Source: Desulfuromonadaceae bacterium UBA5613 (GTDB lineage: Bacteria > Desulfobacterota > Desulfuromonadia > Desulfuromonadales > UBA2197). From it: a stretch of 25,561 nt of DNA. Every line of letters starts with the position of its first letter. Position 1 is the first letter of the stretch. This document shows, piece by piece, positions 20,966-25,561 of this stretch. Where the stretch lies: positions 16,804-42,364 of the forward strand of contig DIKR01000046.1 in NCBI GenBank assembly GCA_002424625.1. Reading direction: 5' to 3'. Made by a program: the position numbers and the translations under genes. The notes beneath the pieces are model-generated. The model saw nothing but the letters and a program-made list of their open reading frames with translations, was not told the origin of the DNA and did no database searches.

Positions 20966-23758
20966 TTAATTATGAATTTTCTGCGCTTCCTTGGCGCTGG
21001 CCATAAAGAGATTGCCGACCTCGAAGATCAACTGCATCGAACCGCGATAGCCGACCCAGGTGCGCTGATGCGCACCAATGCGGTCAAAGACCGGGTAACC
21101 GGCACGCAGATGATTAGTGATATTGAGCGCTGCGGCCGCCTGACGGCCGTTACTGTTGGCGACGAGGAGATCGACGCCGCCCGCCTGCTCTTCAAGATCT
21201 TCGAGATCGCCGACCAGCACGTTGCCACAGGGCAGTTCGCCGAGGCCGATGACACGACTGGCGCTGATCGCCAGCTGGATATCGCATCCCATGGAGTGCA
21301 GGAAGGGGGTCATGGTCTTGAGGAGATCCCCTTCGAGGGCGAGGGCAATCTTCTTGCGGCCGAACTGGTAGTGGGAATCGACCATGGCATCGCAGAGGCG
21401 GCTGCGCTGACGCAGATACTTCTGCGGAATCGGCGCGTTGGCGAGCTCGGCCAGGACGATCATTAGCTTGTCGACCTCCGCTAACCCGGTGGCCGAGGTG
21501 AAACCGTAAGAAGGCATGCCACAGCGCTCACTGAGAAGGCGCGCCGCCTTGGCAAGGGAGTCGCCAAAGAAGACGGTGGCAGCGCTGCGTCCGGCCTGGC
21601 GGATACGCGCAACCGTAACTCCGCCGGTGGAGAGGGCCGAAACCGTGGCATCGATATGACCGTCGAGGGCACAGGAGGGATCAGGGATGACGACCGGATC
21701 GAGGCCGAAATCCTCGCACATCATCTTGATCTCTTCGACATCCGCCGGACTGAGATGGGCACCGGGGAGGATCGTCACCTGGCCGGGGATGATGTTCCCC
21801 GGCTCGGGGATGGTGCGGACGATCGCTTCGACTGCCGCCGCATACCCTTCCTGCAATGAGCCGCAGTAGTCGGGGGTGCTCGCCCAGACCACCGGCACAG
21901 CATCATGCTCGGGGTGCTCGTTCCGGAACTGGGCAATGGCGCTGCGCACATCGTCTCCCATCGTCTCGGTGAGGCCGGTGGTCATGACGCCGACGATTTC
22001 GGGGCCGAACTTCTCAATCACCCGACTTATGCCGGTCTTGAGATTCTCCCAGCCGCCGAAGATCGCCATATCCTCGCTCATGCTCGTCGAGTTGAGGGCA
22101 ATCGGCTCGCGGAAGTGGCGGGAGAGTTGCAAACGTATAAAGGTCGAGCAGCCCTGGGCGCCGTGCAGCAGCCCGAGCATGTTGTCGATACCGAGATAAG
22201 CAAGGGTGGCGCCGAGAGCCGGTGAATTCTTCTGCGGATTGACGGTGCCGCATTTAGACTTTGTAGGGGCGCTGCTTGCCGCGCCCTGATCTTCGCTGTC
22301 ATCTCCGGCCAAGGGCGCAGCAAGCGGCGCCCCTACGGATTTCCCCAAACATCTCGCGCTGTGCGCCGCCGCCAGCGCCAGATCGCCAGCGAGCTCATCC
22401 GGACTCTTCTCCAGGGGGCTCTTGGCGTTGAGGATCGGCCAGATCGGGTTATTCACCGTCATGTCGAGCTGGCGGGCAAAGGTGACCATCCCTGCGTAAC
22501 CAGCATAGGGATGGGCGCGGCCGTGGTTGATGTCGAGGAAGGGGGTGCGGGTCTTGAGGGCGAGGTACTTGGTCTTGCCGCCGGCGACGATCATATCCGG
22601 CAGCTTCTCGTACATGACCGACAACAGGCCGGCACTGGAGGTGTCCTCGATGATCGTCGCGTCCTGGTGCATCAACGCCTTCATGCGGTGGAAATCGTCG
22701 AGGGTCGAATTCTGGGTGCCGGCGGCGAGGATCTCGACCCCGAGTTCGCGCAGGGCGCTGACCATCGACCAGGTCTTGACCCCGCCGGTGAAGAGGACGC
22801 AGCGCTTCCCTTCCAACCCTTTTTTGTACGGTTCCAGGGCGGCGCGGCACTTCGGCTCTTCTTCGGCAAGGAGGGCCTCCACCCGTTCCGCCATAACGCT
22901 ATTGCCGTGGATCAGGTCGAGTTCGCGGGCGATATCGCGCAGCGCCTTGGCCGTATCGGTCATGCCGTAGAAGGATTCTTCGAGATAACTGATCCCCCAA
23001 CGGATCTTCATCTTCTTGGCGAGATTGGTCAGGCTTTTCGAACAGATGATGACGTTAAGCTTGGCGCGGTGGGCGTAGCACAGCTCGGCAAACCTGGCGT
23101 CGCCGCTGATGCAGGAAAGGATACGGATGCCGAGGCGGTCGAAGAGAGGGAGCATCCCCCAGAGATCGCCGGCAATATTATATTCACCAATGAGGTTGAT
23201 GTCGTAGTCCGTGAGGTAGTCGGGCTCGGCGGTGCCGATCACCGAATTGTAAAGGACTTCGCCGGCGAGGCGGTTGCCGATATTCTTGTCGCCGATAAAA
23301 CCGGGGGTATTGACGAGAATGACCGGCATCGTCACCTTTTTGCCCGCGGCAACGCAGACCTTTTCGAGATCGTCGCCGATCATCGCTGTGACGCAGGTGG
23401 CGTAGACGAAGATCGCCTGCGGCTGATATTTCGTCCCGAGGTCGATGATGGCGTCGTAGAGCTTCTGTTCGCCGCCGAAGACGACGTCGTTGTGCATAAT
23501 GTCGGTGGTGAAGCCACGCCGGTAGAGCTGGCTCCCCGAGGAGCGGGCGCCGCGGTTGTCCCAGGAGTTACCGGCACAGGCAATCGGGCCATGGACAAGG
23601 TGGATGACATCGGTGATCGGCATGAGGACGACGCGGGCGCCGTCATAAGCGCAACTCCGTTCCGTCCCTTCCCCCGGTTCCGACTTCTTGCAGAACTTGG
23701 GAGCGCCCTTTTCGTTGGTCTCGCATTCGGAGACTTCGTAGTAATCGCGTTTGGACAT
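20966..23758 (-). CDS. nifEN: Fused FeMo-cofactor scaffold protein NifEN
   Basis: Scaffold on which NifB-co is matured to FeMo-co. 930 residues in one frame. Residues 1-474 are NifE: cluster cysteines Cys36 ('RSCAYDG'), Cys61 ('GPIACAGNS') and Cys122 ('YATCVTAMIGDD'), and Cys239 in 'VIICSKSL'. Residues about 501-930 are NifN: Cys503 and Cys537 ('HGAQGCSTF'), 'TTGLTETMGDD', 'PVFDRIG'. The join, residues 475-499, is encoded by a GTAGGGGCG palindromic repeat and is rich in Ala, Pro and acidic residues, i.e. a flexible linker. NifE-NifN fusions are known in Geobacter-type genomes. ATG at 23756-23758 starts at 'MSKRDYYEV'; its stop is the TAA at 20966-20968. Confidence 0.95.
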   Translation of the reverse strand: MSKRDYYEVSECETNEKGAPKFCKKSEPGEGTERSCAYDGARVVLMPITDVIHLVHGPIACAGNSWDNRGARSSGSQLYRRGFTTDIMHNDVVFGGEQKLYDAIIDLGTKYQPQAIFVYATCVTAMIGDDLEKVCVAAGKKVTMPVILVNTPGFIGDKNIGNRLAGEVLYNSVIGTAEPDYLTDYDINLIGEYNIAGDLWGMLPLFDRLGIRILSCISGDARFAELCYAHRAKLNVIICSKSLTNLAKKMKIRWGISYLEESFYGMTDTAKALRDIARELDLIHGNSVMAERVEALLAEEEPKCRAALEPYKKGLEGKRCVLFTGGVKTWSMVSALRELGVEILAAGTQNSTLDDFHRMKALMHQDATIIEDTSSAGLLSVMYEKLPDMIVAGGKTKYLALKTRTPFLDINHGRAHPYAGYAGMVTFARQLDMTVNNPIWPILNAKSPLEKSPDELAGDLALAAAHSARCLGKSVGAPLAAPLAGDDSEDQGAASSAPTKSKCGTVNPQKNSPALGATLAYLGIDNMLGLLHGAQGCSTFIRLQLSRHFREPIALNSTSMSEDMAIFGGWENLKTGISRVIEKFGPEIVGVMTTGLTETMGDDVRSAIAQFRNEHPEHDAVPVVWASTPDYCGSLQEGYAAAVEAIVRTIPEPGNIIPGQVTILPGAHLSPADVEEIKMMCEDFGLDPVVIPDPSCALDGHIDATVSALSTGGVTVARIRQAGRSAATVFFGDSLAKAARLLSERCGMPSYGFTSATGLAEVDKLMIVLAELANAPIPQKYLRQRSRLCDAMVDSHYQFGRKKIALALEGDLLKTMTPFLHSMGCDIQLAISASRVIGLGELPCGNVLVGDLEDLEEQAGGVDLLVANSNGRQAAAALNITNHLRAGYPVFDRIGAHQRTWVGYRGSMQLIFEVGNLFMASAKEAQKIHN
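22263..22336. repeat. Palindromic repeat element, GTAGGGGCG family, copy 2, inside nifEN
   Basis: 74 bases with 25-base inverted arms (22263-22287 and 22312-22336) differing at two positions, both compatible with G-U pairs in RNA. It is read in frame on the minus strand as the NifE-NifN linker beginning VGAPLAAP; the GNAT-gene copy reads VGAPHAAP in the same frame. Confidence 0.9.
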
Positions 23759-23787
23759 GGTTTTTACCTCGTGAGGGCGAGGGGTTC

Positions 23788-23815
23788 GTAGGGGCGAAAA
23801 ATTTTTCGCCCCTAC
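23788..23815. repeat. Palindromic repeat, GTAGGGGCG family, minimal copy 3
   Basis: A perfect 28-base palindrome: GTAGGGGCGAAAAA followed by its complement. It lies in the nifK-nifEN spacer, shares the GTAGGGGCG ends with the two longer copies, and lacks their interior. Confidence 0.85.
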
Positions 23816-23825
23816 ATGGACATCA

Positions 23826-25295
23826 TCAGCGCATCATTTCAAAGAAGCGGTCTTCACAGGTGTCATCCTTGATATCGATGAACTTGTTACAGATGGTCGT
23901 AACCATATTGATCACCCCCTGATAACCGATGATCGGCGAACGGTGCAGGTTGACCCGATCAAAGACCGGGAAGCCAAAGCGGAAGAGGGGAACATTGGCA
24001 TCCCTTGCCGCAAATTTACCGTGGGTGTCGCCGATAATGGCGTCGACCGGATCAGTCATCAGCAAGCTGCGCAGATGCCAAAGGTCCTTGTTCATGTAGA
24101 TCTTGCACCCTTTACCGTAGGGAGACGCGTCGATGAGACCCTGTAACTCTTTCTCAACCTTCTTGGTGCCGCGGCTGCAAAGGATGTGGTGGGGACGAGC
24201 GCCCATTTCGAGGAGAAAGGAGACGTAGCCCATCAGATAGTCGGGGTCGCCGTAGACGGCAAACTTTCTGTAGTGCATGTACTGCTGGGCATCGGTCATG
24301 GCGTCGACGGCGCGACCGCGTTCAGCCTTGATCGAGGCCGGAACCTCCTTGTTGAAGAGCTCGGCGATCTTTTTGATCAGAGCGTCGGTCTTGACAATCC
24401 CCATCGGCATCGACAGAGAAACATGCTTGCCGGCGAAGTTATCCTTGATCCAGCTGAAGGTCTTCGGGGTGGCGTAAGGCCCCAGGGAAAGCGTTGCCTT
24501 GCCGTTGATCGCATCGGCCGCTTCTTCGAGCTTGGTACCGCCGGCATAAAGGCTGTAGGTGCCGTCGCAGGGGGAATCGAAGGTCTCGGAGATATCGGCA
24601 ATAAAGGTATAGGCGATGCCGAAAGCGTCGAGAATCCGCTTGTACTCACGGTAGTCACCGGTATTGAAGTCACAGCCGGCGATCAGGTTGAGCTTGCCGG
24701 TGCAGCGCCCCTCGATCTTCTTCCCCTCGGTCAAGGTCTGGAGGATGGAGGTGAGCATCGAATCGTAACCGTGAATATGCGTCCCGTTGAAGCTCGGGGT
24801 GTTGGCATATGGGGTCGGAAATTCAGCAGGGAGAATCGCCTTGTTCTTGGCGTTCTTGATGAACGCCGTCAGGTCATCACCGATCACTTCCGGCATGCAG
24901 GAGGTAAAGACCGCGATCATCTTCGGATGATAAAGTTTGTAGGCGTTCTCCAACCCTTCGTGCAGGTTGGCCTGACCGCCGAAGACAGCGCCATCCTCGG
25001 TCATGGCATCAGAGACCGCCGGAGCCGGCTCTCGGAAATGACGGTTGAGGGTGGAGCGGTAATAGGAAGCACACCCCTGTGAGCCGTGGACAAAGGGGAG
25101 GGTCCCTTCGAAACCGTGGGCGACAAGCTGTGCACCCAAGGGCTGACAAGCGTGGGCGGGATTGATCACCAATCCCTGGCGGGCGAAGTTCTTCTCTTTA
25201 TACTCCTCACTGTTGATCCAGTTTTTGACCCGATCAACTTCTTCGGAGGTATATTCAGTGACCGGTTTGACGTCCAGTCCGAGGGCATTGGCCAT
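23826..25295 (-). CDS. nifK: Molybdenum-iron nitrogenase beta subunit
   Basis: Beta subunit of dinitrogenase; with NifD forms the alpha2-beta2 MoFe protein carrying the P clusters. 489 residues, within the usual range. P-cluster ligands: Cys50 in 'NPAHACQPLGAQ', Cys75 in 'FVHGSQGCASYYR' and Cys133 in 'VFTSCMPEVIGDD'. Also 'NTPSFNGTHIHGYD', 'GDPDYLMGYVSFL' and 'FGFPVFDRVNLHRSPIIGYQG'. ATG at 25293-25295 has a weakly placed GGAGATC upstream. Transcribed after nifD across a 147-base spacer holding a repeat; nifEN follows. The molybdenum type, rather than VnfK/AnfK, is supported by the nifEN/nifV setting. Confidence 0.97.
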   Translation of the reverse strand: MANALGLDVKPVTEYTSEEVDRVKNWINSEEYKEKNFARQGLVINPAHACQPLGAQLVAHGFEGTLPFVHGSQGCASYYRSTLNRHFREPAPAVSDAMTEDGAVFGGQANLHEGLENAYKLYHPKMIAVFTSCMPEVIGDDLTAFIKNAKNKAILPAEFPTPYANTPSFNGTHIHGYDSMLTSILQTLTEGKKIEGRCTGKLNLIAGCDFNTGDYREYKRILDAFGIAYTFIADISETFDSPCDGTYSLYAGGTKLEEAADAINGKATLSLGPYATPKTFSWIKDNFAGKHVSLSMPMGIVKTDALIKKIAELFNKEVPASIKAERGRAVDAMTDAQQYMHYRKFAVYGDPDYLMGYVSFLLEMGARPHHILCSRGTKKVEKELQGLIDASPYGKGCKIYMNKDLWHLRSLLMTDPVDAIIGDTHGKFAARDANVPLFRFGFPVFDRVNLHRSPIIGYQGVINMVTTICNKFIDIKDDTCEDRFFEMMR

Positions 25296-25358
25296 GATTG
25301 ATCTCCTTGCGGCCGGGAACCAATCTGTTCACCGGTCCGGGATTTTTGGGAAATTATC

Positions 25359-25438
25359 ACCACCCCTAGCCCCTCCTTAACAAAGGAGGGGAATTTCATG
25401 CTCCCCCTCCTTGGCAAGGAGGGGGTCGGGGGGTGGTG
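25359..25438. repeat. CCACCCC...GGGGTGG palindromic repeat in the nifD-nifK spacer
   Basis: About 80 bases with complementary ends (CACCACCC and GGGTGGTG) and two inner hairpins, CCCCTCCTT/AAGGAGGGG and CCCCCTCCTT/AAGGAGGGGG. A half copy lies at 15013-15050. It is not a terminator by T run; a role in nifD:nifK stoichiometry or RNA stability is possible. Confidence 0.8.
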
Positions 25439-25442
25439 GATC

Positions 25443-25561
25443 TTAAAACGGACTCTTCACCAGCCCCCAGGTCGGGCTGTTCACCGCCATATCGACATCG
25501 CGGGCAAAGATCGAAAATCCCTGATAGCCGTGATAAGGACCGGAGTAGTCCCAGCTGTGCA
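25443..25561 (-). CDS. nifD: Molybdenum-iron nitrogenase alpha subunit, C-terminal end (rest outside window)
   Basis: Only the last 38 residues are in the window, from the edge to TAA at 25443-25445. They read '[18 protein letters not shown]', then 'ARDVDMAV' and '[11 protein letters not shown]'. The first full codon is the His that in Azotobacter NifD (His442) ligates the FeMo-cofactor molybdenum. The short match is nearly unmistakable, and the order nifD-nifK on the same strand confirms it. Confidence 0.95.
   Translation of the reverse strand, partial: HSWDYSGPYHGYQGFSIFARDVDMAVNSPTWGLVKSPF

Noticed and set aside
22361..23791. 476-residue plus-strand frame opposite nifEN
   Set aside because: Antisense shadow of nifEN; low-complexity G/D/E/V-rich composition typical of reverse frames.

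Overview
The window is about 58-60% GC by eye and looks like a free-living, nitrogen-fixing delta-type anaerobe of the Desulfuromonadales/Geobacterales group. The reasons are a DUF4388 protein, a fused NifEN, and a GAF-PAS histidine kinase plus ANTAR response regulator resembling the GnfL/GnfR nitrogen-fixation pair described in Geobacter sulfurreducens. The genus assignment is inference; no 16S gene is present.

Layout. (1) 1-3553 (+): a housekeeping run of overlapping genes, proS (5' truncated by the window), a DUF4388 protein, pyrF and rlmB, closed by a hairpin terminator. (2) 3650-4783 (-): a membrane 4Fe-4S protein and a small monohaem cytochrome c, each with its own promoter and terminator. 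(3) 4990-7161 (+): sigma-54 promoter, attenuator leader, nifV and a GNAT protein. (4) 7274-14252 (+): nitrogen control, comprising kinase (gnfL-like), glnK, amtB, a putative outer-membrane barrel protein, ANTAR regulator (gnfR-like), draT and draG. (5) 14314-15008 (+): sigma-54 promoter, attenuator, and two small unrecognised genes. (6) 15381-17263 (+): a MarR/flavoprotein-disulfide-reductase pair of different character with its own palindromic operator, then a glutamine-amidotransferase fragment. (7) 17627-25561 (-): the nif block, read in transcription order nifD (end only), nifK, nifEN, nifX, fdxB-type ferredoxin, a second NifX-family protein, then (own promoter) nifB and a TauE/SafE permease.

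How the parts work together. Six sigma-54 promoters with exact GG-N10-GC spacing lie before nifV, the kinase, glnK, the ANTAR regulator, the small HTH gene and nifB. Four of them (nifV, glnK, the HTH gene, nifB) are followed by the same RNA architecture: two hairpins with six-base loops carrying A at position 1 and G at position 4, the second hairpin sharing bases with an intrinsic terminator. This is the dual-hexaloop signature bound by ANTAR antiterminators. The kinase and ANTAR-regulator leaders lack it. The window therefore holds both the antiterminator and at least four of its likely RNA targets: initiation by sigma-54, then a second checkpoint by termination/antitermination. The ANTAR gene heads an apparent operon with draT-draG, so it is co-expressed with the enzymes that switch nitrogenase reductase off and on by ADP-ribosylation, beside glnK-amtB which in other diazotrophs steer DraT/DraG.

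Several dispersed palindromic repeats lie among the genes. One family (ends GTAGGGGCG) encodes the NifE-NifN linker in frame and appears again, in the same reading frame, near the N-terminus of the GNAT gene. Another supplies the last 17 codons of draG.
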